A stretch of 64,000 nt of DNA from [Actinomadura] parvosata subsp. kistnae (GCF_900323885.1 NZ_OOHJ01000030.1:806001-870000); one strand, 5' to 3'. Shown: positions 43,020 to 53,900, numbered from the stretch's first letter. Notes: a model not told the origin generated them from the letters alone. A program made the numbers and translations.

Positions 43020-44849
43020 ATGACGAACACCCGACGACCGCCCCTCAGCCGCCGCCTGCCGCAAGCCGTGGCCGCGGCCCTCATCGCCGTCCTCCTCCCG
43101 GCCGCCCCCGCCTCGGCGCGGGCCGCCGACGAGGCCATCAGCGTCGACTTCTCCGTGGCCGGCGGCGCGCCGACCTACCGCGCGTCCGGCTGGATCTACG
43201 GCATGACGGAGAACGCGGCGGCACCCGCGGACCACTTCTTCCGCGACGTGAAGTTCCGGTACATGCGGGCCGGCGGCGCGCAGCTCGGCTCGCCCGGCGG
43301 CTGGGTGGCCGGAAGCTACGACCGCAGGTGGAACGCGACGCTGGCCCAGGCCCGCCGGACGATCGCGCTCGGCGGCCAGTTCGTCATCCTGCCGCACGAC
43401 CTGTGGGGCGCCGACGGCTACCCCATCTCGCGTTTCCCGGGCGACAACGGCGACTGGTCCGACTACGACGCCTTCCTCACCCGGCTGATCAACGACGTGC
43501 GGGCGGCCGGCATCACCGTGCAGTGGGACATCTGGAACGAGCCGAACCTGTCCCTGTTCTGGAACCGTCCGCAGTCCCAGTACTTCGAGCTGTGGCGGCG
43601 CAGCTACCAGCGCATCCGCGCCGCGTTCCCGAGCCACCTGATCGTCGGCCCGAGCTGCGCCTGCGTGCCCTCCACCACGCACGCCTTCTGGAACGCCTAC
43701 CTCGACTTCGTGCGCGCGAACAACGTGGTCCCCGACATCGTGAGCTGGCACTCGCTGCCCGGCGACCCGGTGGCCAACGTGGCCGCCGCCGACACCACGC
43801 TCGGCTCGCGCGGCATCGCGCACCCGCGCCCGTACCAGATCAACGAGTACGGCGCCACGAACGAGCAGAACCCGGGCGACGGCGCCTGGTACATCGCCCG
43901 CCTGGAGCGGGCCGGCGCCGACGGGCTGCGCGCGAACTGGGCGAGTGCCGGCAACCTGCACAACGATCTGGCGAACCTGCTCGTCCGTAACAGCGCCGGC
44001 CAGCACCTGCCCAAGGGCGAGTGGTGGGCCTACCGCTTCTACGGCTCCCAGACCGGTCAGATCGTGTCGGTGACGCCGAGCCCGGCCTACGACGCGTTCG
44101 CCACCAAGACGTCTGGGACCGCCAAGGTCCTGGTGGGCGGTGGCGGGACGACCGGCAACGTCGCCGTCGGCCTGCGGCGGCTCGGCGCCACGAGCGGCAT
44201 CGTGCAGAACAACCAGGTCCGGGCGGTCGTGCAGCGCATCCCGTACAACGGCGGCGGCGCGGTGCAGGGGCCGGTCACCGTGCAGAACACGGTCCTGACG
44301 CTGTCGGGCGACGGCGTCACGCTGAACCTGCCGCACACCAACGCCGACGAGACGTTCACCATCACGCTCCTGCCGCCCTCCGAGGGCGGCTTCCAGTCGG
44401 TCGCCGTCGCCCAGCACTCCCAGCAGTGCCTGGACAACACGGGTCTGAGCACCGCCGACGGGAACGTGCAGCAGCAGTACTACTGCGAGGGCGGCGACCA
44501 GCAGCTGTGGAACTTCCGCCCGGTCGCGGGGGTGGCCAACATGTTCACCCTGGTCAACCAGCAGAGCGGCAAGTGCCTTGAGGTGAGCGGGAGCTCCACG
44601 GCCGACGGCGCGCCGGTCAGCCAGCGGTCCTGCGCCGACGGGGCGCAGAACCAGCAGTTCACCCTGCGCAAGGTCACCTACGGCGGCAACGACCCCCACG
44701 ACTACCAGCTCGTCGCCCGGCACAGCGGCAAGTGCGTCGACGTGAGCACCGTCTCCACCGCGCCCCGCGCGCCCGTCCACCAGTGGACGTGCAACCCGGC
44801 CGGCCAGGCGAGCCCGCTCAACCAGACGTGGCGGCTGTGGGGCCGCTGA
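43020..44849 (+). CDS. secreted GH39-like glycoside hydrolase with ricin-type CBM13
   Basis: A 609-residue secreted enzyme with a long signal peptide (to about residue 35, AAPASARA). The TIM-barrel part has WDIWNEPNLSLFW (acid/base Glu) and YQINEYGATNEQ (nucleophile Glu), the clan GH-A pattern closest to family 39. A beta-sandwich follows. The last 140 residues form a ricin B-like trefoil with three Gln-x-Trp-type repeats (QQLWNF, QQFTLR, QTWRLW) and paired Cys. The ATG follows GAAGGAG. It is probably a polysaccharide endo- or exo-hydrolase; the sugar is unknown. Its 3' end overlaps the convergent GH63-like gene by 32 bases. Confidence 0.82.
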   Translation: MTNTRRPPLSRRLPQAVAAALIAVLLPAAPASARAADEAISVDFSVAGGAPTYRASGWIYGMTENAAAPADHFFRDVKFRYMRAGGAQLGSPGGWVAGSYDRRWNATLAQARRTIALGGQFVILPHDLWGADGYPISRFPGDNGDWSDYDAFLTRLINDVRAAGITVQWDIWNEPNLSLFWNRPQSQYFELWRRSYQRIRAAFPSHLIVGPSCACVPSTTHAFWNAYLDFVRANNVVPDIVSWHSLPGDPVANVAAADTTLGSRGIAHPRPYQINEYGATNEQNPGDGAWYIARLERAGADGLRANWASAGNLHNDLANLLVRNSAGQHLPKGEWWAYRFYGSQTGQIVSVTPSPAYDAFATKTSGTAKVLVGGGGTTGNVAVGLRRLGATSGIVQNNQVRAVVQRIPYNGGGAVQGPVTVQNTVLTLSGDGVTLNLPHTNADETFTITLLPPSEGGFQSVAVAQHSQQCLDNTGLSTADGNVQQQYYCEGGDQQLWNFRPVAGVANMFTLVNQQSGKCLEVSGSSTADGAPVSQRSCADGAQNQQFTLRKVTYGGNDPHDYQLVARHSGKCVDVSTVSTAPRAPVHQWTCNPAGQASPLNQTWRLWGR

Positions 44850-46494
44850 CGGCGGCGCGCCGTTCGTGGGCGGCGGCGAGGATGAGGTAGGCGCTGGCCG
44901 TCCAGGTGTAGGCACGGTCGCGCAGCCCCTCCCCCGTCTGCGCGTCGAAGTTCTCGGCGAATCCCGATTTTTCGCACAAAGCACGGAATCGGGCGCTGAT
45001 CTCGTCGGCCAGGGCCGGGTAGCCGGCGCGGCGCAGCCCGTCCTCGATCAGGACGGTCGAGGGCGCCCAGATGGGGCCGCGCCAGTACCCGTCGTCCTGG
45101 TAGTGCGGCGAGCCGGGCAGCTCGGTCGCCAGCCCGAACGCGGTCAGGTGCCGCTCGATGCGGGCGGCCAGCGCCGCCCGGACCGGCGCGGGCAGCTCCT
45201 CCCCCAGCACGATCGGCATGAGGTCGAGCAGGCTGGAGCTGCCCCAGGTGCGGCCGGTGAGCGCGCCGCGGGCGACGAACCGCTCGCCGTCCCACAGCTC
45301 GGCGAGCAGCGCGTCGCGCATCCGGTCGGCCTGCTCGCCCCACCCGGCGTCCGGCGCGAGCCGGGCCAGCTCGCGCAGCTGGAGGACGAGGAAGGCGGCC
45401 AGGTCGGCGGTCTCGACGACGCGCTCGGGGTCGAAGGTGGTGGCGTTGTCCCAGCCGCTGTCGTTGCCGTGCTGGTAGTGCGGCAGCTCCCGGCCGGGGG
45501 CGCGGCGGGCCTCCAGCCAGAACGTGGTCCAGCGCGCCAGCGGCTCGTACGCGTCGGGCCCGGCGGGCAGGCGGCCCAGGGCCCAGCCGTGGATGGGCGG
45601 TTTGACGAAGTTGTAGAGGATCTCGGAGTGGGTGACGGAGTCGGGCAGCGCGCCGGCGGCGTCCTGGTGGTCGAAAGGCAGCCGGTACTGGTCCCAGGCC
45701 AGCTCGGGCAGCCCGTCGGCGAGCGCGAGGGCGTTGAAGCAGTGGTCCCAGCTCCACACCTTGTCCATCCAGTGCTTCGACATGAGCACGGCGGGGCGGG
45801 TGACGAAACCGGCCGGCCGCACGGTGGCCGACCACAGCACGTAGGCGGCCAGCTCGGCGGCGGGCGTGCGGTCGGTGCGCCAGGGCGCGACCGCGGCCAC
45901 GAACGCGTCGAAGTCCGCCCGCGCGGCCTTGACCACCTGCTCGAAGGGGCCGGTGCCGGTGTAGGGGGCGCGGGCGGTCTCGTACTCCTCGATGGCCAGC
46001 TCCCAGTCGCCGTCGAGGACGAGGCCGCGTTCGGCGGTGGCCAGCGCCTGCGTGCCGAGCTGCTCGGCCTGCCCGGACAGGAGGGTGACGCGGTAGCGGC
46101 GCCCGGTCTGGTAGACGGTGAAGACGGACGAGCCGTCCACGGGGTCCTGGTAGAGGTACGGCCCGCTGAACGGCGTGAGCACCGGGTCGGCGGCCAGCAG
46201 GCGCAGCCCGAGTCCCCGGCCGCGCACGCGTACGGTGTCGGTGCTCTCGTAGGCCAGCTCGATCCGGCCGTGCTCGCCGGCCCAGGTGAGCCGGTGCGGG
46301 GTGGCGGTGATCGCGGCGGGCGCCGTGGGGGTCAGCTTCAGGATCGGGTGCATGCCGGTCTGGTGGGAGACCAGGTGCACGTCCTCGGCGTAGGTGTGCT
46401 GCGCCACGACAGGCGAGAAGCCGAACCATGATCCGCGATGGCTGAACGGGATGTCCCGCAGGGAGAACACCGGGCCGGAGGCGGCGGCGGTCAT
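44818..46494 (-). CDS. GH63/GH37-like glycosidase (MGH-like domain)
   Basis: A 558-residue (alpha/alpha)6-barrel glycosidase without a signal peptide, so it acts on imported sugars in the cytosol. Hallmarks are KVWSWDHCFNALAL, HGNDSGWDNATTF (likely acid) and YWRGPIWAPSTVLI (base region), as in GH63 and mannosylglycerate hydrolase-like enzymes. An N-terminal beta-sandwich comes first. It is the last gene of the importer operon (binding protein, two permeases, this enzyme), which marks it as the enzyme that cleaves the imported oligosaccharide. An alpha-linked sugar is likely. Confidence 0.82.
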   Translation of the reverse strand: MTAAASGPVFSLRDIPFSHRGSWFGFSPVVAQHTYAEDVHLVSHQTGMHPILKLTPTAPAAITATPHRLTWAGEHGRIELAYESTDTVRVRGRGLGLRLLAADPVLTPFSGPYLYQDPVDGSSVFTVYQTGRRYRVTLLSGQAEQLGTQALATAERGLVLDGDWELAIEEYETARAPYTGTGPFEQVVKAARADFDAFVAAVAPWRTDRTPAAELAAYVLWSATVRPAGFVTRPAVLMSKHWMDKVWSWDHCFNALALADGLPELAWDQYRLPFDHQDAAGALPDSVTHSEILYNFVKPPIHGWALGRLPAGPDAYEPLARWTTFWLEARRAPGRELPHYQHGNDSGWDNATTFDPERVVETADLAAFLVLQLRELARLAPDAGWGEQADRMRDALLAELWDGERFVARGALTGRTWGSSSLLDLMPIVLGEELPAPVRAALAARIERHLTAFGLATELPGSPHYQDDGYWRGPIWAPSTVLIEDGLRRAGYPALADEISARFRALCEKSGFAENFDAQTGEGLRDRAYTWTASAYLILAAAHERRAAVSGPTAATSG

Positions 46495-46511
46495 GAAATG
46501 AGGGTCCCTTC

Positions 46512-47318
46512 TCAATCTTTGACGGCCCCGGCGGTGACGCCGGCGGCGACGTAACGCTGGGCGATCACCAGCAGGACGGTGGCGGGGACGGAGGCGATCA
46601 CGGCGGTGGCCATGATCGCGTTCCACTCCTGGTTGTTGTTGCCGATGTAGTGGTAGATGCCGAGGGTGATGGGCTGGTGGTCGCCGCCCTGGTCGAGGGT
46701 GGAGGCGAAGACGAAGTCCGACCACGCCCACAGGAACGCGAACAGCGACACCGTGATGATCGAGTTGCGGGAGACGGGCAGCACGATCGACAGGAACGTC
46801 CTTACGACCCCCGCGCCGTCGGTGCGGGCGGCCTGCAGCAGCTCCTCGGGGATGCCGGACATGAACGTGGCCAGGATGAGCACCGCGAACGGCACGGCGA
46901 GGGTGGAGTCGGCGACGATGAGGCCGGGCACGGTGTTGAGCAGGCCGGTGTTGAGGAAGATGGCGTAGAACCCCATCGCCATGATGATCCCGGGGATCAT
47001 CTGCGCCACGAGCAGCACGAAGCTCAGCGCCCCGCCGCCGCGCGGGCGCAGCTTGGCCAGCGAGTACGCCGCCGGCGCCGCGACCAGCAGGGTCAGCGCC
47101 ACCGTGCCCAGCCCGACGACGAGGCTCACCCCGAGGTAGGGCAGCTGCTGGTCGAGCACCGCCCGGTAGCCGTCCAGGGTGCCGTCGATCGGGAACCAGT
47201 TCGGCGGCGACTTGCGCATGTCGGTGTCGCGGGTGAACGACACGTTGATCATCCAGTAGACCGGGAACAACATCACGGCGGTCAGGACGACGCCCACCAC
47301 GCTCTTCCAGCGCCTCAT
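46512..47318 (-). CDS. carbohydrate ABC transporter permease, MalG type
   Basis: A 268-residue permease with six helices, starting RRWKSVVGVVLTAVMLFPVYW. The EAA loop is EELLQAARTDGAGVVRTFLSI. The ATG overlaps the stop of the MalF-type gene by ATGA. It pairs with that protein as the membrane channel. No ATPase is encoded nearby, so a shared MsiK-like ATPase from elsewhere would energise it, as is usual in actinomycetes. Confidence 0.92.
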   Translation of the reverse strand: MRRWKSVVGVVLTAVMLFPVYWMINVSFTRDTDMRKSPPNWFPIDGTLDGYRAVLDQQLPYLGVSLVVGLGTVALTLLVAAPAAYSLAKLRPRGGGALSFVLLVAQMIPGIIMAMGFYAIFLNTGLLNTVPGLIVADSTLAVPFAVLILATFMSGIPEELLQAARTDGAGVVRTFLSIVLPVSRNSIITVSLFAFLWAWSDFVFASTLDQGGDHQPITLGIYHYIGNNNQEWNAIMATAVIASVPATVLLVIAQRYVAAGVTAGAVKD

Positions 47319-48271
47319 GCCAGGGCCTGCCTGCGCTGCACGCGGATGTAGACGAGCCCGAAGGCCAGCGCCATCACGATGAGCAGGTTGCCGACGGCGG
47401 CGCCCGGCCCGAAGGACGGCACGAGGTTGCCGAAGCCGAGCCGGTAGGACCAGGTGGCGAACGTGGTGGACGCGCCGCTCGGCCCGCCCTTCGTCATGAT
47501 CCAGATGATGTCGAACACCTTCAGCGTGTAGACCAGGCCGAGCAGCAGCGTGATCGCCGACACCGGCCGCAGCAGCGGGAACGTGATGCGCCAGAACCGC
47601 TGCCGGCCGTTGGCCCCGTCCAGCGCGGCGGCCTCGTACACGACCGCGGGGATCGCCTGCAGGCCGGAGTACAGAACCACGAGGTTGAACGGGACGCCGA
47701 TCCAGATGTTGGCGATGATCACCGACCACAGCGCCCAGTCCGGCGAGGTCAGCCAGTTCACCGGCCCGAGCCCGAGCCACGACAGCGCCGCGTTGACCAC
47801 GCCGGAGTCGCTGTTGAGCATCCACGACCAGGTCGAGGCCGACACGATCAGCGGCAGCAGCCACGGCACCAGGAACAGCGCCCGCAGCGTGGCCGACAGC
47901 GGGAAGTGCCGGACGAAGAACAACGCCAGCGCCAGCCCGATGCCGAACTGGAAGACCAGCGACACCAGCGTGAAGACCACGGTGTGCCACAGCGCGGGCC
48001 CGAAGGTCGCGTCGCCGAACACCTTGGCGTAGTTGCCGAACCCGGCGAAGGGCGCGCCGCCCTGCACGAAGGAGCGCACGGTGTAGGTGCGCAGGCTCAG
48101 CTCGACGTTGCGGAACAGCGGGTAGGCGTAGAAGAGCAGCAGGTAGAGGACGACGGGGGCGAGGAACGCCCAGGCCGCCCACTGCCCGGACCGCGCGCCG
48201 CTGGATCGGACGCGGCCGGATCGGGCGCGGGCGGCCCGGGCAGGCGCCGCCGTCCGGATGGTGTCGCTCAT
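47315..48271 (-). CDS. carbohydrate ABC transporter permease, MalF type
   Basis: A 318-residue permease with six helices. The N terminus is basic (RTAAPARAARARSGRVRSSG), the first helix is WAAWAFLAPVVLYLLLFYAY, and the EAA loop is YEAAALDGANGRQRFWRITF. It sits four bases after the binding-protein stop and overlaps the next permease. Confidence 0.92.
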   Translation of the reverse strand: MSDTIRTAAPARAARARSGRVRSSGARSGQWAAWAFLAPVVLYLLLFYAYPLFRNVELSLRTYTVRSFVQGGAPFAGFGNYAKVFGDATFGPALWHTVVFTLVSLVFQFGIGLALALFFVRHFPLSATLRALFLVPWLLPLIVSASTWSWMLNSDSGVVNAALSWLGLGPVNWLTSPDWALWSVIIANIWIGVPFNLVVLYSGLQAIPAVVYEAAALDGANGRQRFWRITFPLLRPVSAITLLLGLVYTLKVFDIIWIMTKGGPSGASTTFATWSYRLGFGNLVPSFGPGAAVGNLLIVMALAFGLVYIRVQRRQALA

Positions 48272-48275
48272 GCCG

Positions 48276-49547
48276 TCACTGGGCCGCGGCGGTCTGCGCC
48301 GCCGTCATCGCTTCCTGCGGCGATTTCGATCCGCTCAGGACGGCCTGCACCGCGCCCCACATCGGCTCGGAGATCTTCGGGTACTTGGTGCCGAGGTCGT
48401 CGCTGGTGCGGCCCTTGGCCGCCTTGACCGCGTCCACCCACACCTTGAGGTCGGGCGTGGCCGCCACCTGCTTGGCCTGCACGGCCTCGGTCGGGGCGAC
48501 GTAGGACAGGGTCGTGGTGGTGGTGAGCGAGTTGTCGGTGCTGGTCAGGCAGGTCACCAGCTTCTGGGAGGTGGCGTAGCGGCCGGTGTCGGCCTGCACG
48601 GGGATGCTGACGAACTCGCCGCCGGTCGGCGCGGGCGCGGTGCCGCCCGTCTTTCCCGGGATGGGGATGATCCCGTACGGGAAGCCGGCCTTCTTGGCGT
48701 TGGCCAACTGCCAGGTGCCGTTCTCGGCGAAGGCGTAGTCGCCGGTGGCGAACTCCTGCCAGCTCGTGGTCTGGGTGTTGCCGATGACCGAGTTGGGGGC
48801 GTACCCCTTCTTCAGCCAGTCGCTCCACAGCGTCACCGCGGAGACGCCCTCGGGGGAGTCGAGCTTGGTCAGGCTCGCGCCGGAGCCCCAGAACCAGGGT
48901 AGGAACTGGAAGCTGCCCTCCTCGGTGCCGATCGCTGAGAACGTGATGCCCTTCTTCCCCTTCGCCTTCACCTTCTCCAGCGCGGCGGTCAGCGACGCCC
49001 AGTCCTTGACGGAGGCGATGTCCACCCCGGCGGCCTTCAGGACGTCCTTGTTGTAGTACAGGGCCAGGGTGTTGGCGCCGATCGGGACGCCGTAGGTCTT
49101 GCCGCCGCTCTGCCCCGCGGCCAGCAGGTTCGGCGCGATGGCCGACACGTCGAGCTTGTTCTCCTCGGTGGTGGTCAGCACGCCGGCCTCGGCCAGGGTG
49201 GAGACCACCGGGTTGTCCACGATGAGCACGTCCGGGGAGTTGCCCTGCTGGGCGGCCAGCAGGGCCTTGTTGGTCAGGTCGCTGGTGTCGTAGCCGGTGC
49301 GCTCGACCTTGACGCCGGCGCCGGTGCCGCACTTCTCCAGCAGCTTCACCCACTCCGAGGTCTTGTCGTACTGCGGGTACGGGTCCCAGATCGTGTAGGT
49401 GCCGCCGCCCGCGGTCTGCCCGGCGCTCGTGGTGCCCGCGCCGTCGCCGCCGCCGGACGTGGACGAGCAGGCGACCAGCCCGCCCATGGCGGCCACCACC
49501 GCCAGGCTCGCGCCGGCCGTACGCCGGCTCCTTGCCGCTGATCTCAT
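48276..49547 (-). CDS. sugar ABC transporter substrate-binding lipoprotein
   Basis: A 423-residue extracellular binding protein. The lipobox is GLVACSS (Cys at about residue 27), followed by a Gly/Ser/Thr-rich linker. The mature part is a family 1 sugar-binding fold (SPDVLIVDNPV, YGVPIGANTLALYYNKDVLKAAG in two segments, ENGTWQL). Its ATG has GGAGG at eight bases. First gene of the importer operon, downstream of two adjacent operators. Confidence 0.92.
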   Translation of the reverse strand: MRSAARSRRTAGASLAVVAAMGGLVACSSTSGGGDGAGTTSAGQTAGGGTYTIWDPYPQYDKTSEWVKLLEKCGTGAGVKVERTGYDTSDLTNKALLAAQQGNSPDVLIVDNPVVSTLAEAGVLTTTEENKLDVSAIAPNLLAAGQSGGKTYGVPIGANTLALYYNKDVLKAAGVDIASVKDWASLTAALEKVKAKGKKGITFSAIGTEEGSFQFLPWFWGSGASLTKLDSPEGVSAVTLWSDWLKKGYAPNSVIGNTQTTSWQEFATGDYAFAENGTWQLANAKKAGFPYGIIPIPGKTGGTAPAPTGGEFVSIPVQADTGRYATSQKLVTCLTSTDNSLTTTTTLSYVAPTEAVQAKQVAATPDLKVWVDAVKAAKGRTSDDLGTKYPKISEPMWGAVQAVLSGSKSPQEAMTAAQTAAAQ

Positions 49548-49596
49548 TGAGCTGACCTCCGCTGACAGGCGTTACGCGGCCGTTTCGAGGTGATGT

Positions 49597-49621
49597 CGAA
49601 TCGATTCGTCGAATCGATTCG
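49597..49621. promoter_or_regulatory. two adjacent LacI-type operators
   Basis: CGAATCGATTCG occurs at 49597-49608 and again at 49610-49621, a 13-base period. They lie between the importer operon (leftward) and the LacI gene (rightward). Both should be controlled by that repressor. Confidence 0.85.
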
Positions 49622-49778
49622 CCTGAACATAGGCCCGCTCCCCCGCCCGCGTCAATGCGTGCGCGGGCAAGGATGCGGAGCCGTTGCGTGAGAACGCGCG
49701 CAACGCCCCTGGGTGCCGCCGCCAGAACCGGTTCGACATACGATGGTCCGCGACCGGCAGGTTCGGACGAGGAGCACG

Positions 49779-50795
49779 GTGAACATCGGAGAGATCGCCA
49801 AGCGGGCGGGCGTGTCACGCAGCACGGTCTCCTACGCGCTCACCGGCAAGCGCCCGGTGTCGGAGGAGACCAGGCGCCGCATCCAGGCGGTCATCGACGA
49901 GCTGGGCTACCGGCCCAACGCCTCGGCCAGGGCGCTGAAGGAGGGCCGCACCCGCACGATCGGCCTGGTCATACCGCCCGCCGGGCAGCGCCTGACCGAC
50001 ATGCAGCTCGGTTTCGTGGCCAGCGTGGTCGACGCCGCCGCCCGCGCCGACCTCGACGTCCTGCTGTCACCCTCGGGCGGCGAGCACGACCGCTCCTTCG
50101 AACGCGTGGTCAGCGGCCGGCGCGTGGACGGCGTCATCCTCATGGAGATCCGGCTGGAGGACGACCGGGTCGCCCGGCTGCTCGACAGCGGCGTGCCGTT
50201 CGTCGGCATCGGCCACACCCGCCACCCGGAGGAGATGTCCTGGGTGGACGTCGACTACGACACGCTCATCGCCAAGTGCGTGCACCACCTGGCCGACCTC
50301 GGCCACCGGCACGTGGCGCTGGTCAACCGCAGCGCCGAGCTGGTCGCCGCCGGCTACGGGCCCGGCCACCGCGCGCAGGCCGGCTTCGACCGCGCCGTGG
50401 CCGAGCGCGGCCTGCACGGCGTGCGGGTCTGCTGCGCCGACGACGTCCAGGCCGGGCAGACCTGCCTCCAGCAGCTCCTCGCCGCGCACCCCGAGCTGAC
50501 CGCCATCGCCACCATCAACGAGGCCGCCGTCGCCGGCCTGTACCGGGGCCTGGCCGAGGCGGGGCTGAGCGTGCCGCGCGACTTCTCCATCGCCGGGGTG
50601 GCGGCGCGGCACTGGGCGGAGAGCGTGCACCCGCCGCTCACGGCCGCCGACGTCCCGGCCGACGAGATGGGGGCCCGCGCGGTGGAGCTCCTCATCCAGC
50701 GCATCGCCAACCCCGCCACCCCGCACCGCCACCTCCTGCTCGCCCCACCCGTCTCCCTCCGCAGCACCACCGGCCCGGCGCGTCCCCGCGCCTGA
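49779..50795 (+). CDS. LacI family transcriptional regulator
   Basis: A 338-residue repressor. The helix-turn-helix and hinge are NIGEIAKRAGVSRSTVSYAL and GYRPNASARALKEGRT. The periplasmic-binding-like sensor follows (IGLVIPPAG to the C terminus). The GTG start has GAGGAG at the right distance. The operator CGAATCGATTCG upstream of the importer and both large hydrolase genes is a palindrome of LacI type with a central CG. The last 13 codons, with stop, are repeated downstream. Confidence 0.92.
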   Translation: MNIGEIAKRAGVSRSTVSYALTGKRPVSEETRRRIQAVIDELGYRPNASARALKEGRTRTIGLVIPPAGQRLTDMQLGFVASVVDAAARADLDVLLSPSGGEHDRSFERVVSGRRVDGVILMEIRLEDDRVARLLDSGVPFVGIGHTRHPEEMSWVDVDYDTLIAKCVHHLADLGHRHVALVNRSAELVAAGYGPGHRAQAGFDRAVAERGLHGVRVCCADDVQAGQTCLQQLLAAHPELTAIATINEAAVAGLYRGLAEAGLSVPRDFSIAGVAARHWAESVHPPLTAADVPADEMGARAVELLIQRIANPATPHRHLLLAPPVSLRSTTGPARPRA

Positions 50796-50846
50796 CCGCC
50801 TCCCTCCGCAGCACCACCGGCCCAGCGCGTCCCCGCGCCTGACCGT
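50754..50846. repeat. 47-bp duplication of the LacI gene 3' end
   Basis: The unit starting TCCCTCCGCAGCACCACCGG covers the last LacI codons and stop (50754-50800) and recurs almost unchanged at 50801-50846. A degraded third copy may follow. The encoded tail SLRSTTGPARPRA is thus repeated after the stop. Confidence 0.85.
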
Positions 50847-50940
50847 CCCACTGGGTAGCACGACCGGACGGCGCGCCCGCGCCGACTCGCGGAGGTTTGT
50901 GGCTCTTGACCGTCCCCGGGCGGGACGCTTATGGTCCAGG

Positions 50941-50954
50941 TCGAATCGATTCGA
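50941..50954. promoter_or_regulatory. LacI-type operator
   Basis: TCGAATCGATTCGA, a perfect 14-bp palindrome with the same core as the other sites, lies 36 bases before the start of the 1197-residue hydrolase. Confidence 0.85.
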
Positions 50955-50989
50955 CCAAGATTCGTCCCCCTCCCTGAACGGGAACGCGC

Positions 50990-53900
50990 ATGTCTCACCC
51001 CCGGTCCCGGCGGGCCCGCGCCCGCCTGCGCCACGTCCTCCTCGCCTCCGCCCTCGCCCTGACCGCCCTGCCAGCGGCCGCCTTACCGGCCGGCGCCACC
51101 GCCGCCCCCGACCTCGTCCTGCACTACGACTTCGAGGGCGACCTGTCCGGCGGCACCGTCACCGACCGCTCCCCCTCCGGTCTCGACGGCACCCTGGTCA
51201 ACCCCGGCTCCGCCGCCACGGCCACGGGCCCGGACGGCGGCCAGGCGCTGTCCCTGCCCGGCGGCCCGGCCGGTTCGGCCACCGCTCCGTACGTGTCCGT
51301 CCCCAACGGCCTGTTCCGCGACCGCCACGCCATGACGATCTCGGCCTGGCTCAAGTGGTCGGGCGGCCCCGACTTCCAGTGGGTCTACAACCTCGGCAAG
51401 GACGCCGCCACGGCCACCTTCGTCACCCCGTCCTACGCCGGCGACGCCACCACCCGCTCCTCCATCAAGCCGGTCAACGGCACCGCCGAGGTGGGCGTGC
51501 CCGGCGCGCAGAAGCTGCCGGCCGGCCGGTGGGTCAACCTCGTCACCACGATCGACGGCGAGACCATCACCTACTACGTCAACGGCGCCGCCGTCGGCAG
51601 CGCCGCCGCCCGGCTCGACCTGGCCGCGGTCATGCACGCCGACGGCAACACGACCTCCGGTTTCCTGGGCAAACCGTTCTGGGGCGGCCACCCGTTCCTG
51701 GCCGGTGAGCTGGACGACTTCCGCGTGTACGGCGCCGCCATGACCGCGGAGCAGGTCGCGGGCCTGGCCGGTGACCACCTGGCCACGCTCACCGCGGTCG
51801 AGCAGACCACGTTCGAGGTCACGACGTACCCGGAGATCGCGCCGGACCTGCCGCAAGCGGCGCAGGCGCAGTTCTCCGACGGCATCCGCCGCCGCGTGCC
51901 CATCACTTGGGACGCCGTCGATCCCGGCCGGTACGCCGAGCCCGGCCAGTTCACCGTCAAGGGCACCGCGCGCGGCGTCGCCGTCCAGGCCACGGTCAAG
52001 GTGATCGGCAACGACCTGTCCGTCGACCTCGGCGCCGAGACGGGCCCCTTCCACGGCGGCGCGTCCGGCACCCTGTACGGCGTCTACGGCGAGGGCGTCC
52101 CGAACCGCAACCTGCTCGAAGGCATCAACCTGCGTACCGTCTCGACCAAGGCGCAGGACGGCCCGCAGCACCCGGGCGCCGACGCGCTGGAGGTGGTCAA
52201 GCCGCTGGCCGACGCCACGGACGGCGACGTGTACATCTACATGACCGACATCTACCGCGGTTTCCCCTACCAGTGGCCCGGCAGCACCCCCGAGGCCCGC
52301 CTGAACGACTTCAAGGCGAAGATCGCCAAGCAGGTCGACCAGGTCCTCAAGCTCGACCCGAAATATCAGGACAACATCGTCTTCGTGCCGTTCAACGAGC
52401 CCGAGGGCAACATGTTCGGCACCGGCGAGTGGAGCTACAACCGGATCAGCTGGCTCAACGACCCCCAGTACTACTTCAAGGCGTGGGACGAGGTCCACGC
52501 CCTCATCAAGGGCAAGATGCCGGGCGCCCGCATCGCCGGCCCCAACACCAGCGTCCTGTACGCCCAGGTAGAGGGGTTCCTGCGGCACACGGTCGCGGCC
52601 GGCACCGTGCCCGACGTCATGACCTGGCACGAGCTCGGCGACCCCGCCCGCATCCGCACGAACGTGGCGAAGTACCGCACGTGGGAGCGCGCGATCCTCG
52701 GCGACCGGCGCCTGCCGATCAACATCAACGAGTACGCGTTCAACTACCACACCTCGGTGCCCGGCCAGATGATCCAGTGGGCGTCGGCCATCGAGGAGTC
52801 GAAGGTGGACGCCGACATCGCGTACTGGAACATCGACGGCAACCTGTCCGACTCCGCCGTGCAGGCGACCCGCGGCAACGGCCAGTGGTGGCTGCTCAAC
52901 GCGTACGGGCAGATGACCGGCGACACGGTCAAGGTCACGCCACCACGCCCCGACGTGAGCTACACCCTCCAGGGCGTCGCCACGCTCGACAAGGCGAAGG
53001 CGCAGGCCAGAGTCCTGTTCGGCGGTGCGTCAGGCAAGGCCGGCGTCCGGTTCGACAACGTCGACACCGCCCTGTTCGGCGGCAGCGTGCACGCGCTGGT
53101 GCAGGAGATCCCGTGGACCGGGCAACTCGGCGACTCAGCCCAGCCGCAGGTGCTCGCCGAGCTGGACCGGCCGGTACGCGACGGCTCCGTGAGCTTCTCC
53201 TTCGGCGACACGCTGCCCCGCCTCAGGGAGGCGTCGGCGTACCAGATCATCCTCACCCCGGGCGGGGGCCCGGCCGCCCCGGCGACCAAGCTGTGGCAGG
53301 CCACGTACGAGGCGGAGGACGCCGCCCACACCGGCGCGCCGTACTACCGCAACGGCCCCGAGGGCTCCCCCGCCGACGTCGCCAAGTTCTACACCTCCGG
53401 CGGGTACGACGTCGGCGGCCTGCGCACCGGCTCGACCCTGGCGCTCGACTTCAAGGTGTCCGTGCCGCGCGACGGCGTGTACGACCTGTCGGTCTTCGCC
53501 AACTCCCTCAACACCTTCGACGCCGTACGCGAGCAGGGCCCCACCAACGTCTTCCTGCGCGTGGACGGCGGCGCCGAGCAGGAGCTGCACCTGCCCCTGG
53601 GCTACAAGTGGGTGGTCTGGGACCACGCCGACACGAAGGTCACGCTGACCAAGGGCGAGCACGTGCTCACTCTGGCCGCGCGCAGCCTCGACGGCGTTCG
53701 CGCCACCAAGGGCGACGCCATCGTCGACAAGCTCGACCTGTCCCTCGCCAACCCGGCGGCGGCCGAGTCGGTCTACCAGGCCGAGTACGCCACCCTCGGC
53801 GGCGCCCGTACCGACTACAGCCGAAGGACGGGGCACATCACGCTCAAGAAGGACCAGAGCGCGACCTTCTGGGTCTACTCCCCCGGCGACGGCGAATCCA

